From assembly GCA_959596515.1 (NCBI GenBank), contig CAUFXR010000064.1, forward strand, positions 1 to 15,661: a stretch of 15,661 nt of DNA, written 5' to 3'. Positions 6,882-14,437 of the stretch are shown one piece after another. How positions within the stretch are numbered: the stretch's first letter is position 1; each line of letters starts with the position of its first letter. The DNA is from an uncultured Oscillospiraceae bacterium (GTDB lineage Bacteria; Bacillota; Clostridia; Oscillospirales; Acutalibacteraceae). A program made the translations under genes and the position numbers. The notes under the pieces were generated by a model, which saw only the letters and a program-made list of their open reading frames with translations, searched no databases and had not been told where the DNA came from.

Positions 6882-7724
6882 ATGAAAAGAAAAAAAGCCA
6901 TCGCTAAGCGGGTGGTATCCCAAGGCTTTATCGTTTTGGGTTGTCTGCTGATCTGTCTAATCTGGGTCCTTCCCTTTTTGTGGATGCTGGGTACCAGCAT
7001 GAGACGGGAAATCGATTCCTTTAACTTGCCCCCTGCTTTTTGGCCAGAACGATGGAATATTGAAAACTATCAGAAAGTTTTCGACATGATTCCTTTTTTG
7101 AAGTTCACTTGGAACAGTTTCTTTATTTCCGCTTCTGCCACGCTGGCTATGCTGATAGTGACTTCGATGGCAGCTTATGCTTTTGCCAGAATTGACTTTG
7201 CCTGTAAAAAAATTGCGTTTCCTATTCTACTTTCCGGCATGATGATTCCGGTTTCATCCACACTGGTTCCTCTGTTTTTTACAATACGTGACCTTAACCT
7301 TATGGATACCCAGGCTGCGGTAATCCTTTTGGGTATCTATTATCCCATAGGCCTATTGTTACTTAGACAGTTTATGATGACCATTCCTAAAAGTTATGAT
7401 GAGGCAGCCTACATAGACGGAGCTAGTCGAATGCGGATTTTCTGGTCCATTATTTTGCCTATGTCCCGTTCTACTATGATTGTGGCGGCGGTGCTGTGCT
7501 TTGTGGTGAACTGGAACAATTATTTAGTACCTTTGGTTTTCCTGAATTCAGAAAACAACTATCCATTAACCCTGGGAATGCAATTTTTAAAGGATAGCTG
7601 GACGATTGATCAGACTGTTATGCTGGCAGCGGTAGTGCTCAGCGTTATTCCCCCTGCGATTGTTTATATCACCTGTCAAAAATTTTTACTGCAAGGCGTT
7701 ATCACTTCGGGACTAAAATCTTAA
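6882..7724 (+). CDS. CUT1 sugar ABC transporter permease (MalG/UgpE type)
   Basis: A 280-aa partner permease. An ATG at 6861 overlaps the end of the previous gene, but AAAGGAG (6867-6873) lies 8 nt before ATG 6882, which is therefore preferred. The first membrane segment is at about 13-38. The EAA loop begins at Glu174 (EAAYIDGASRMRIFWSIILP). It ends in GVITSGLKS, a close match to the usual MalG-type ending GLTAGAVKG. With the upstream permease it would form a heterodimer powered by a MsmK/UgpC-like ATPase, which this locus lacks. Confidence 0.93.
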   Translation: MKRKKAIAKRVVSQGFIVLGCLLICLIWVLPFLWMLGTSMRREIDSFNLPPAFWPERWNIENYQKVFDMIPFLKFTWNSFFISASATLAMLIVTSMAAYAFARIDFACKKIAFPILLSGMMIPVSSTLVPLFFTIRDLNLMDTQAAVILLGIYYPIGLLLLRQFMMTIPKSYDEAAYIDGASRMRIFWSIILPMSRSTMIVAAVLCFVVNWNNYLVPLVFLNSENNYPLTLGMQFLKDSWTIDQTVMLAAVVLSVIPPAIVYITCQKFLLQGVITSGLKS

Positions 7725-7808
7725 TGATTCGTTATGTGCACATTTGCCTTAGACAGCTGGCCAGCGTTTGGGCAATGATAATAATGGAATTACGAAAGGA
7801 GTATGATT

Positions 7809-9140
7809 ATGAAAACCATGAAGAAAATCGGAGGTTTGCTGTTGACAGTTGCTATGCTGCTATCTACAGCGGCCTGCGGTTCCACCACCGGAGAAACCGC
7901 ATCTACCGGTACTGCTTCCAACGGAAGCGAATCCACTGCGGCGGAAAACAATACTAGTGGAGAGACAGTTACAATTTGCTACCATGGAGAAACTTATGTG
8001 AAAGATGCTGATGGCAATGACATCATGAAAGACATTTTCCAGGACTTCACTGATGAGACTGGCATCAATGTGGAATTGACCTACATTGCCAACAGTGACT
8101 GGGCGGACTATACCACTAAAGTGCAGACCCTGTTCGCCTCTGATACCGCACCAGATGTAATCTACGTGGCGGTGGAAAATCAGGAAGCCTTTATTCAGAA
8201 TGATATGTTGCAGCCGTTAGATCCTTATCTGGATAAGCATCCGGAGATCGTAGAGGATTATGAGGAAAATGTGGCAGAAGCTTTGAGAAACGCTGGCCAG
8301 TATGATGATGGATTGTACGGCTTGTTAAACTGCTATGAAACCTGCACCATGTGGTTCAATAAAGACATTTTGGCGGAAGCCGGACTAGAGGTTCCGGATC
8401 CTAACTGGACCTGGGATGACTTTGTATATTACTGCGAGACCATTTCGGCAAATACCGACAAATTCGCTTATTGCATTCCTACCACCTACTTCACTGCCAA
8501 CGGTTGGTATTATTCCTTTGATACCGGCTATGTGAATGACGATTATACGGAAGTCACCTTTGGTAGTGATGAGTCTAAGGAACTGATGCAGTTCTGGCTG
8601 GATTCTTATGAGCAGGGTTGGTGCCCTGGAGATCCCTTTAATCTGGATGGTCCAGTAGAAATGGCTTCCGGTAGGGTGTGCATGACTTCTGCGGGTCGGT
8701 GGACCGCAACTACCTGCTATAACAACGATATGACCAATATCGCCTCTGCGTACTTGCCCACCAAATATTCAGATAAAAAGGTATCCGCTTGGGGATTCTT
8801 AGGCGTTTCATCTCAAACTGAGAAATATGACGCCGCCGCTGAATTGGCTTGCTGGACCGCTGGCTATGACTTTTCCAGCCGTTATTGCTCCGAAGTTAAT
8901 GGTAACATCCCTGCCAGAACAGATGTAAACACTCTCGACAATTACTTGTTCGACTGGGATGGCCAGGATATTTTCTATGAAGTCGCTGACAGTGCTGTGG
9001 GAATGCAGAATCCCACCTGTTATGCTGAGTTGGAAACCATCTGGAAATCCACTGTGACCAATGTGCTTTCTGGCGCCAAGGATGTGAATACTGCAGTAGA
9101 CGATGCCGCGGCAGAAATGCAGTCCGCTCTGGACGCTTAA
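7809..9140 (+). CDS. Sugar-binding lipoprotein of ABC transporter
   Basis: A 443-aa extracellular solute-binding protein (SBP_bac_1 type), anchored to the membrane by lipid. Start ATG 7809 is 7 nt after AAAGGAG (7795-7801); ATG 7803 is too close. The signal peptide has a KK basic end and hydrophobic stretch, with a lipobox ending STAAC at Cys23. A Ser/Thr/Gly/Ala-rich linker (about 24-50) precedes the folded domain, which starts near TVTICYHGETYVK. The mature protein is rich in Trp, Tyr, Asp and Glu, as is usual for carbohydrate binders. It lies 84 nt after the permease genes, and a stem-loop follows it, possibly to raise its transcript level relative to distal genes. The ligand cannot be read from sequence; the neighbours suggest a rhamnose- and/or arabinose-bearing glycoside. 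Confidence 0.93.
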   Translation: MKTMKKIGGLLLTVAMLLSTAACGSTTGETASTGTASNGSESTAAENNTSGETVTICYHGETYVKDADGNDIMKDIFQDFTDETGINVELTYIANSDWADYTTKVQTLFASDTAPDVIYVAVENQEAFIQNDMLQPLDPYLDKHPEIVEDYEENVAEALRNAGQYDDGLYGLLNCYETCTMWFNKDILAEAGLEVPDPNWTWDDFVYYCETISANTDKFAYCIPTTYFTANGWYYSFDTGYVNDDYTEVTFGSDESKELMQFWLDSYEQGWCPGDPFNLDGPVEMASGRVCMTSAGRWTATTCYNNDMTNIASAYLPTKYSDKKVSAWGFLGVSSQTEKYDAAAELACWTAGYDFSSRYCSEVNGNIPARTDVNTLDNYLFDWDGQDIFYEVADSAVGMQNPTCYAELETIWKSTVTNVLSGAKDVNTAVDDAAAEMQSALDA

Positions 9141-9175
9141 ATTGATTCTCGCCTTTTTAGGTCTATGTCAAGCAG

Positions 9176-9208
9176 AGAGCCGCACTGATCAAATTTCAGT
9201 GCGGCTCT
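9176..9208 (+). terminator. Intraoperonic stem-loop after the binding-protein gene
   Basis: A perfect 13-bp GC-rich stem AGAGCCGCACTGA/TCAGTGCGGCTCT (9176-9188, 9196-9208) has the loop TCAAATT. It sits 35 nt after the binding-protein stop and 29 nt before the rhamnosidase start. No T tract follows (TACTCTAAAAT), so it is more likely an mRNA-stabilising 3' end or partial attenuator than a full terminator. Such elements often give the binding protein its excess over downstream enzymes. Confidence 0.65.
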
Positions 9209-9237
9209 TACTCTAAAATAATAAGGAGCATATGATT

Positions 9238-11901
9238 ATGCACGATTGTTTCCAGATTTACGGACTTACCTGTGGGCATGTAACAGATCCTTTAGCTATT
9301 GAGCAAAAATCTGTTTCTTTTGGCTGGAAAGTGCGTCACCCTATTTCTGGGCGCCTGCAGAAATCCTATCGAATCCAGGTTTTTCGAAAGGATAAAAATG
9401 AGGTTCCGGTATGGGATTCGGGGGTTGTCCTATCCAGAGCGTGTTATGGAATTCTTTACCAGGGTCCTGACCTCTTGGAAGGAGAAGACTATCAATGGAT
9501 AGTAATAGTAGAAGATGACCAAGGTGCCATTGCCCAAAGTCAGCCTGCCTTTTTTGGCATAGGTATTACTCACTGGAAAGGTTGCTGGCTGTCCGGTGCT
9601 AACTATATGGCTGGAGATACGGCACCTTTATTTCGCAAGGGATTTTCCGTACCGGCGGATCTGGTTTCTGCCAAACTTTATCTGGCGGCTGTCGGATACG
9701 CTGAGGTGACGTTGAACGGTCAGAAAATCAGTGATCGAGTCTTAGAGCCTGGCTGGACAGATTTTCGGAAAACCGTGTTGTACTCCGCCTATGACGTTTC
9801 CAAACTTCTGCGTACTGGAGAAAATGCGGTGGGTATCATGATGGGAAGCGGATGGTATTCCAACGGGAACTTGTGTTATGATACCGCTTCTATGGGCGGA
9901 CAGTTTTTGATGCAATTGGTGATGATCCGAAAAAATGGGGAAAAACTTGTAGTTTCCAGCGACCTGCATCAAGGTTGGCTCACCACCAGCAAAGGACCCA
10001 TTCGGCGGGAAAGCATCTATCATGGAGAAACTTATGACGCCCGTATGGAAAAAGTAGGCTGGGACCAGCCAGGTTATCTTCCAGCAGCAAAGGATGGCTG
10101 GGAGGAACCCTTGTGGGTAGAACCACCGGAGGGCCAGCTGCGGCCCCAGGTGATGGAACCTATCCGCGTGCGAAAATGTCTGGAACCCGTAGAAATCCGA
10201 AAGACAGGACCGGATGAGTATGTATTTGATTTTGGTCAAAATTTAGCCGGTTGGGCAGAGTTAAAGGTACAGGGGCCAAGAGGTCAAAAGGTAGAACTGA
10301 AATTCGCGGAAAATATCTATCCAGACGGTTCTATCGACGTCACAACTACTCGAAATGCCCAGGCCCAGGATGAATATATTTTGAAGGGCCAGGGAGAGGA
10401 ACGATATGAGCCCCATTTTACCTATCACGGCTTTCGCTATGTGAGGATGCGCGGCTATCCAGGAGTTCCTGGTTCAGACGCTTTAAAAGCCTGCCTTGTG
10501 TGTTCCGATGTGACTTCCCGAGGCCAGTTTTCTTGCGGTAACGAGATACTAAACAGGATTCATCAGGCGGTACTGTGGACAGAACTTTCCAATCTTCACA
10601 GCATACCGACTGACTGCCCTCAGCGTGATGAGCGTTTAGGTTGGCTGAACGACATGACCGTTCGGGCGGAGGAGGCGGTTTACAACTTTGACATGAGCGC
10701 CTTTTACGAGAAATGGACCGATGACATTTTGGAAGGGCAAGGCCCTGTAACGGGAGCGTTGCCAGATGTTGCGCCGTTTTTCCGTTTAGGACGCCGCCCA
10801 GCTGATCCGGTAAGCTCCAGTTTACTAGTGGTTCCGTGGTTAGTTTATCTCCACACTGGTGACAAAGGAATTCTAGAAAAGTGCTATGATGGGATGAAAC
10901 GTTGGGAAGCTTATCTGGAGAAGGTTTCCGATCAGGATATTGTAAAGTTTAGCTATTTTGGTGATTGGGCTGGCCCTGTCACAGTTTCTGATCCGGAAAG
11001 CGGTGCCAGTGGTTCCTATTCGGCTGTCACACCTCCTGATTTTATCTCTACCTGGGCTTATTACTTGAATTGCGTACTATTGAAAAATATTGCGCGAATT
11101 CTGGGCCGTGAGAAAGACTTCGTTACCTACCTAGAAATGAGCCGAAGGATTTTGGAACGGTTCAATAAAAGATTTTTTCGAGAAAAAGAAAATCAATACG
11201 CCACCGGAAGCCAAGCGGCGAACGTTTGTGGCCTTTTGTTAAACATGACTCCGCAGGATAAGTCAGATGAGGTACTAGCAAATCTGGTCAGCAATATCAA
11301 AGAAGAATATAATACACATCTCACCACAGGAAACCAATGCACCAAATATGTGATGGATGTACTCACGCTTCACGACCAGGTAGACCTCGCCTTTGAATTG
11401 GCTTCCCAGACTTCATACCCAAGCTGGGGCTACATGCTGGAACATGGGGGAACTACTATTTGGGAACGGTGGGAGATGGCAAGCACTGGCTTGGTAACAC
11501 AATGTTGTTCGCAAAGTCATCCGATGAATGCTTCCATCGATGCTTGGTTCTACAAGTATTTAGCGGGTATCCAGCCGGATCCCTCCGCTCCAGGTTTTGA
11601 AAATGTTTTGATTCGTCCCAATGTTCCCAAAAACTTAACCTCAGCATTTGGCGCGCTGGAAACTGTGCGTGGGCTTGTGAGCTCCGAGTGGAGCCAGAAT
11701 AGCAGCCAGTTCGCCATGAACGTTGAGATTCCTTTTAACGCTACTGGAGACGTGACCTTACAGACATCAGGATTTTGCAGTATCACTTGTGACGATACAG
11801 TTCTATGGCAAAAAAATGATTCTATGTCCACTTTCCAGAAAAGTATCACGCTAAGGATTTTTCCCGGAAAACATTCCTTTATTTGTAGAAAAGACAATTA
11901 A
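9238..11901 (+). CDS. Family GH78 alpha-L-rhamnosidase
   Basis: An 887-aa inverting glycosidase that removes terminal alpha-L-rhamnose. No signal peptide is visible, so it should act in the cytoplasm on imported substrate. ATG 9238 is 9 nt after AAGGAG (9223-9228); ATG 9232 is only 3 nt away. Order: N-terminal fibronectin-like domain (1-105), a beta-sandwich with WLSGANY and LYLAAVGYAEVTLNGQ (about 120-300), a second small beta domain to about 415, the (alpha/alpha)6 catalytic barrel (about 425-785), and a C-terminal beta domain with PNVPKNLTSAFG. The catalytic marks DCPQRDER (Glu465) and TIWERWE (Glu743) are both present. It lies in the transporter operon behind the stem-loop. Targets in the family include plant flavonoid rhamnosides and pectin RG-I fragments. 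Confidence 0.95.
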   Translation: MHDCFQIYGLTCGHVTDPLAIEQKSVSFGWKVRHPISGRLQKSYRIQVFRKDKNEVPVWDSGVVLSRACYGILYQGPDLLEGEDYQWIVIVEDDQGAIAQSQPAFFGIGITHWKGCWLSGANYMAGDTAPLFRKGFSVPADLVSAKLYLAAVGYAEVTLNGQKISDRVLEPGWTDFRKTVLYSAYDVSKLLRTGENAVGIMMGSGWYSNGNLCYDTASMGGQFLMQLVMIRKNGEKLVVSSDLHQGWLTTSKGPIRRESIYHGETYDARMEKVGWDQPGYLPAAKDGWEEPLWVEPPEGQLRPQVMEPIRVRKCLEPVEIRKTGPDEYVFDFGQNLAGWAELKVQGPRGQKVELKFAENIYPDGSIDVTTTRNAQAQDEYILKGQGEERYEPHFTYHGFRYVRMRGYPGVPGSDALKACLVCSDVTSRGQFSCGNEILNRIHQAVLWTELSNLHSIPTDCPQRDERLGWLNDMTVRAEEAVYNFDMSAFYEKWTDDILEGQGPVTGALPDVAPFFRLGRRPADPVSSSLLVVPWLVYLHTGDKGILEKCYDGMKRWEAYLEKVSDQDIVKFSYFGDWAGPVTVSDPESGASGSYSAVTPPDFISTWAYYLNCVLLKNIARILGREKDFVTYLEMSRRILERFNKRFFREKENQYATGSQAANVCGLLLNMTPQDKSDEVLANLVSNIKEEYNTHLTTGNQCTKYVMDVLTLHDQVDLAFELASQTSYPSWGYMLEHGGTTIWERWEMASTGLVTQCCSQSHPMNASIDAWFYKYLAGIQPDPSAPGFENVLIRPNVPKNLTSAFGALETVRGLVSSEWSQNSSQFAMNVEIPFNATGDVTLQTSGFCSITCDDTVLWQKNDSMSTFQKSITLRIFPGKHSFICRKDN

Positions 11902-11910
11902 TCATAAAAC

Positions 11911-11940
11911 ATGCGATGATCAAACTGGAAATCAGCGCAT
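11911..11940 (+). other. Stem-loop between rhamnosidase and nucleoside hydrolase genes
   Basis: ATGCGATGAT (11911-11920) pairs with ATCAGCGCAT (11931-11940) at 9 of 10 positions around a 10-nt loop. It starts 10 nt after the rhamnosidase stop. No T tract follows directly. It may be a processing or stabilising element between operon genes. The 47 nt after it are AT-rich and could hold a weak internal promoter, but I cannot define one. Confidence 0.5.
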
Positions 11941-11987
11941 AATCCATTTCAAATTTTTATTTATTATAAGACGAAAAGGAGAATTTC

Positions 11988-12929
11988 ATGGAAAAAGTAC
12001 TTTTTGACACCGATATTGGAACCGATATTGACGACGCGCTCGCATTGGCCTATTTACTGTGTCAGCCAGAATGCGATCTATTAGGTGTGACTACTGTATC
12101 CGGAGATGTGATAGCTAGGGCTAAACTGGTTAGCGCTGTATGTAAAAAAGCAGGCAGAGATATTCCTATTTATCCTGGATGTCCCGATTGTATCGCCACG
12201 CCACAAATCGAACCTTATGTGCCTCAAGATCCGATTTTATCTAATTTTGACCACGAGACAAACTTCCCACAAGGGGAAGCAATTGAATTTATGCGGAGAA
12301 CTATCCGGGAAAATCCAGGAGAGGTGACTCTCATCGCTGTAGGCCCTATGACCAATATCGCCTTGCTGTTTTTAGTAGATCCGGAGATTCCCAGACTGTT
12401 AAAGCGGCTGTGTTTGATGTGCGGACGCTTCGGTACCTTTGAGGAGGAAAAGCGGCCTCACGCCGATCTGTTGGCTTTTATTCCAAATTCACGCACTCAA
12501 ACCGTACTCCAGGGCTACACGGATATGAATTCTATTGTGGATCCCTATGCTACCAAAATCGTGTACGATGCTCCCGTTGCCCGACACCGCAGTGTGGGAA
12601 TAGATATTACCCGTCAGGTTCGGCTGGATCCGCAGGTGTTCCGGGATACTTATCATCATCCGGTGCTGGAACCGGTGAAAGCAATGGCAGAGTTGTGGTT
12701 CCGGGAATCCAATAACGTTTCCCTGCATGATCCGATCCCCACAGCTTCAATTTTTATGCCGGATGGTATTCTCACTTACCGAAATGTAAATGTCACTGTG
12801 GAAACCACAAGCCCGCGGCTGGCCGGCTTTGTGTTTTATGACGAGGATGAAAATGGTAGACACCAAGTAGCTGACACTGTGGATTCGACAGGATTTTTAG
12901 AGCATTTCCATTCTATATTTAATACTTAA
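11988..12929 (+). CDS. Nucleoside hydrolase (IU-NH) family protein
   Basis: A 313-aa protein of the inosine/uridine-preferring nucleoside hydrolase family, typical length. These enzymes use a Ca2+-bound water to split N-ribosidic bonds into base and ribose. The N-terminal motif DTDIGTDIDDALAL (Asp7, Asp9, Asp15, Asp16) and HDP near the C-terminus (His247, Asp248) supply the usual calcium-binding aspartates. DMNSIVDPYA (about 182-191) matches the E-x-N-x3-DP region, with Asp for the common Glu. About 20 extra residues sit between the MCG segment and this motif. Start ATG 11988 has AAAAGGAG (11974-11981) 6 nt upstream. It is the last gene of the glycoside operon, which suggests the substrate is a sugar conjugate rather than a general nucleoside. 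The predicted fold is solid; the exact substrate is unknown. Confidence 0.9.
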   Translation: MEKVLFDTDIGTDIDDALALAYLLCQPECDLLGVTTVSGDVIARAKLVSAVCKKAGRDIPIYPGCPDCIATPQIEPYVPQDPILSNFDHETNFPQGEAIEFMRRTIRENPGEVTLIAVGPMTNIALLFLVDPEIPRLLKRLCLMCGRFGTFEEEKRPHADLLAFIPNSRTQTVLQGYTDMNSIVDPYATKIVYDAPVARHRSVGIDITRQVRLDPQVFRDTYHHPVLEPVKAMAELWFRESNNVSLHDPIPTASIFMPDGILTYRNVNVTVETTSPRLAGFVFYDEDENGRHQVADTVDSTGFLEHFHSIFNT

Positions 12930-13212
12930 AAATAAAAACTGAAATTGAGACTTCAAAAATGGGATTAACAGAAAGATATGTTGCAATCAAAAAAATCTAT
13001 TTTTAACACAGCATTCCTGGTTTATTAAGCTTTCTTGTTTTCATCTATGTATTCCAAACTTTTGAATAATTAAAGATGAGAATATGGCATAATAAATTCG
13101 TCAGGGTTACATATCTGACTGAGTCTAAACACACTTTTATACTCCGAGCTCGATTATTCATTTGCTTTTGCGGGCTCAGTAGATAGGTGTTTCCTAAGAA
13201 CTGTTGAGTGGA
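12930..13212. other. AT-rich region after the glycoside operon
   Basis: No gene is supported here. No convincing intrinsic terminator directly follows the nucleoside hydrolase gene. A weak composite hairpin lies at 13041-13079 (TCATCT/AGATGA outside, TATTC/GAATA inside). An imperfect CTCA...TGAG hairpin lies at about 13175-13208, directly before repeat copy B. Confidence 0.5.
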
Positions 13213-13330
13213 GGCGACAAATAGATATCAATTCTATTTTTCAGTATTCATGTGGACTTCAGGACTTTTGGAAATCCAAATTTCAAAGTTGTCCCGCTAT
13301 GGAAGGTGTAATCCTAAAAGGCAAAAAAGA
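13213..13330 (+). repeat. Dispersed repeat, copy B (degenerate tRNA-Gly flank copy)
   Basis: This aligns with 2605-2735 (copy A). The exact shared block is TTTTTCAGTATTCATG at 13237-13252, flanked by GACAAATAGAT at 13216-13226 (GACGAAATAGAT in copy A) and AAAAGGCAAAAAA at 13316-13328. The terminator stem of copy A (GGGGTGAC/GTCACCCC) is here GGCGAC against ATCAATTC and no longer pairs. There is no intact tRNA before it, although CTCGATT at 13149-13155 resembles a T-loop. The copy borders the insertion-sequence remnant. Confidence 0.55.
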
Positions 13331-13385
13331 TCCCAAAGCCGCCGCTTTCCTATAAAAATAGGAAAGCGGCGGCTTTGGCGTTTTT
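13322..13385. terminator. Strong bidirectional terminator (21-bp perfect stem)
   Basis: Arms 13333-13353 and 13358-13378 pair perfectly for 21 bp (core AAAGCCGCCGC/GCGGCGGCTTT) around an AAAA loop. AAAAAA lies just upstream and GTTTTT (13380-13385) just downstream, so it can stop transcription in both directions. It is about 400 nt from the nucleoside hydrolase stop and just before the transposase remnant, and probably shields one from the other. Confidence 0.9.
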
Positions 13386-13504
13386 AGGGTTGACAACAGT
13401 CCTTGTTCAACAGAGGAGGATAAAAACACCTAAAAAATACTTTCATGTTATGATAGTGATGATTTAACGACCGTGTCACAAAAGATAACAAGGAGGTTTT
13501 CAAC

Positions 13505-13846
13505 ATAAAGAATGAAGTGAAGCACATGGCACATTCAAGTTATCGCTGCGAATACCATATCATGTCCGCACCGAAGTACAGAGGAAAGATGATATACAGA
13601 AGTTTACGCAAAGATATAGGAGAGAACATGCGAAAGCTTTGTAATGAAATAAAGGCTGTGATAAATGAGGCGGAAGTGTGCCCGGACCATATTCATATGT
13701 TGGTGAGCATGCCACCATATGTGAGTGAGTCACAATTTGCAGGAGAGTTCAAGAGCAAAAGCGCTTTGATGATATTGGATTGATAGGCAAATCTAAAGTA
13801 AAAATATGGGGACAGAAATTTCTGATGTAGAGGATATTATGTTGAT
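13505..13846 (+). pseudogene. tnpA: IS200/IS605 TnpA (Y1 HUH transposase), degenerate
   Basis: Residues encoded from 13526 (MAHSSYRCEYHI) through CPDHIHMLVSMPP (HUH motif HIH, about 13680-13718) to SALMILD are clear IS200/IS605 transposase. The open frame stops at 13781, after 88 aa if counted from ATG 13517, against about 140-155 in intact relatives. Family sequence continues in the same frame through five stop codons: TGA 13781, TAG 13784, TAA 13799, TGA 13823 and TAA 13847. ANLK, KYGDRNF and CRGYYVD are readable between them. The expected start, 8 nt after AGGAGG (13491-13496), is ATA at 13505, probably a mutated ATG. The segment with the catalytic Tyr is not recognisable. It should be inactive. 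Confidence 0.88.
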
Positions 13847-13908
13847 TAATGATGGTCAACCGTGCAGTCAAATGGATAAAGTAATTCTGTGGCGGGGATC
13901 TTGATTTA

Positions 13909-13939
13909 CCTGGTATGCAGAATATATCCGCATACCAGG
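13909..13939 (+). other. Perfect hairpin, candidate right-end recognition site of the IS
   Basis: CCTGGTATGC (13909-13918) and GCATACCAGG (13930-13939) form a perfect 10-bp stem with an 11-nt loop. It lies about 60 nt beyond the last readable tnpA codon. Position and form fit an IS200/IS605 right-end hairpin. No T tract follows, so it is not a normal terminator. Confidence 0.5.
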
Positions 13940-13945
13940 CAGTTG

Positions 13946-14408
13946 TGTGGAAGATTTCAACACATTCGCTCGATGATTGGTATAGATGATTTATGTACCG
14001 GATGACCATTCGAAATATAGAAATCCCAAAATTTTATCAAGTGCCCCGAGATATCTGAGGATCTAGGCTGGTTTCAATTGTATCGCAGGTGTGAAATTAA
14101 TATTGGGGGATTACGCACCGTGCTTTTATGTGGCGCTTAAGTGAGAAAATTTTCAGTCCGGAAGAAGATAAATGAAAAGATTTTAACGTTTAGAAGAACC
14201 GATTATGGAAAAATAAGGTGTTATAGGAAGATAAGGATTGTATGCCAAGATAAAATATAGAAAAGACTTCCCGGAGAAAATTAAAGGTTGGCAATTAAAG
14301 CAACTTTGAAATTGACTTTTTTAACTTTTCCATAGTAAGCAGATATGAGAAGTTAGAAATGTTTTAAAGAAGTGGTGTATCCCAGAGAGGGAAATAATTT
14401 GCTTTTGC
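13946..14408. other. AT-rich gene-free region after the IS remnant
   Basis: No gene is supported. All frames are broken by frequent stops on both strands. Short protein-like stretches occur on the plus strand around 14170-14310, but they are interrupted and I recognise no family in them. The stretch may be eroded insertion or former coding DNA, or plain intergenic sequence. Confidence 0.45.
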
Positions 14409-14437
14409 TTGCAGGATTTTCCCCAATTCGCTATAAT
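14409..14437 (+). promoter_or_regulatory. Promoter of the lipoprotein/Nif11-like unit
   Basis: TTGCAG (14409-14414) and a perfect TATAAT (14432-14437) are separated by 17 nt, a good sigma-A promoter. Transcription would start near 14444, giving a leader of about 65 nt before the lipoprotein start. Confidence 0.75.

Larger units (their letters stand above)
13386..13945 (+). mobile_element. Decayed IS200/IS605-family element
   Basis: The remnant tnpA (13505-13846) lies between two candidate end hairpins: an imperfect one at 13389-13411 (GTTGA/TCAAC outside, ACA/TGT inside) and a perfect 10-bp one at 13909-13939. IS200/IS605 elements have no inverted terminal repeats but use subterminal hairpins as single-stranded recognition sites, and many insert 3' of short motifs such as TTGAC; TTGAC occurs at 13390-13394. 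The exact ends are inference. Confidence 0.5.

Noticed and set aside
7756..7765. 10-bp palindrome GCTGGCCAGC between permease and binding-protein genes
   Set aside because: It has no loop and no other copy near a promoter. A short palindrome of this size can arise by chance.
7724..7957. 77-codon plus-strand open frame overlapping the start of the binding-protein gene
   Set aside because: Out of frame with the lipoprotein signal peptide, no ribosome binding site, and its end runs through the binding-protein coding region.
9742..10239. 165-codon minus-strand open frame inside the GH78 gene
   Set aside because: Antisense shadow of a well-supported gene, with no recognisable family.
13505..13846. 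Stop-codon readthrough or recoding of the transposase
   Set aside because: All three stop codons occur within the frame and the start codon is also lost. Neighbouring genes use standard stops, so decay is the simpler reading.
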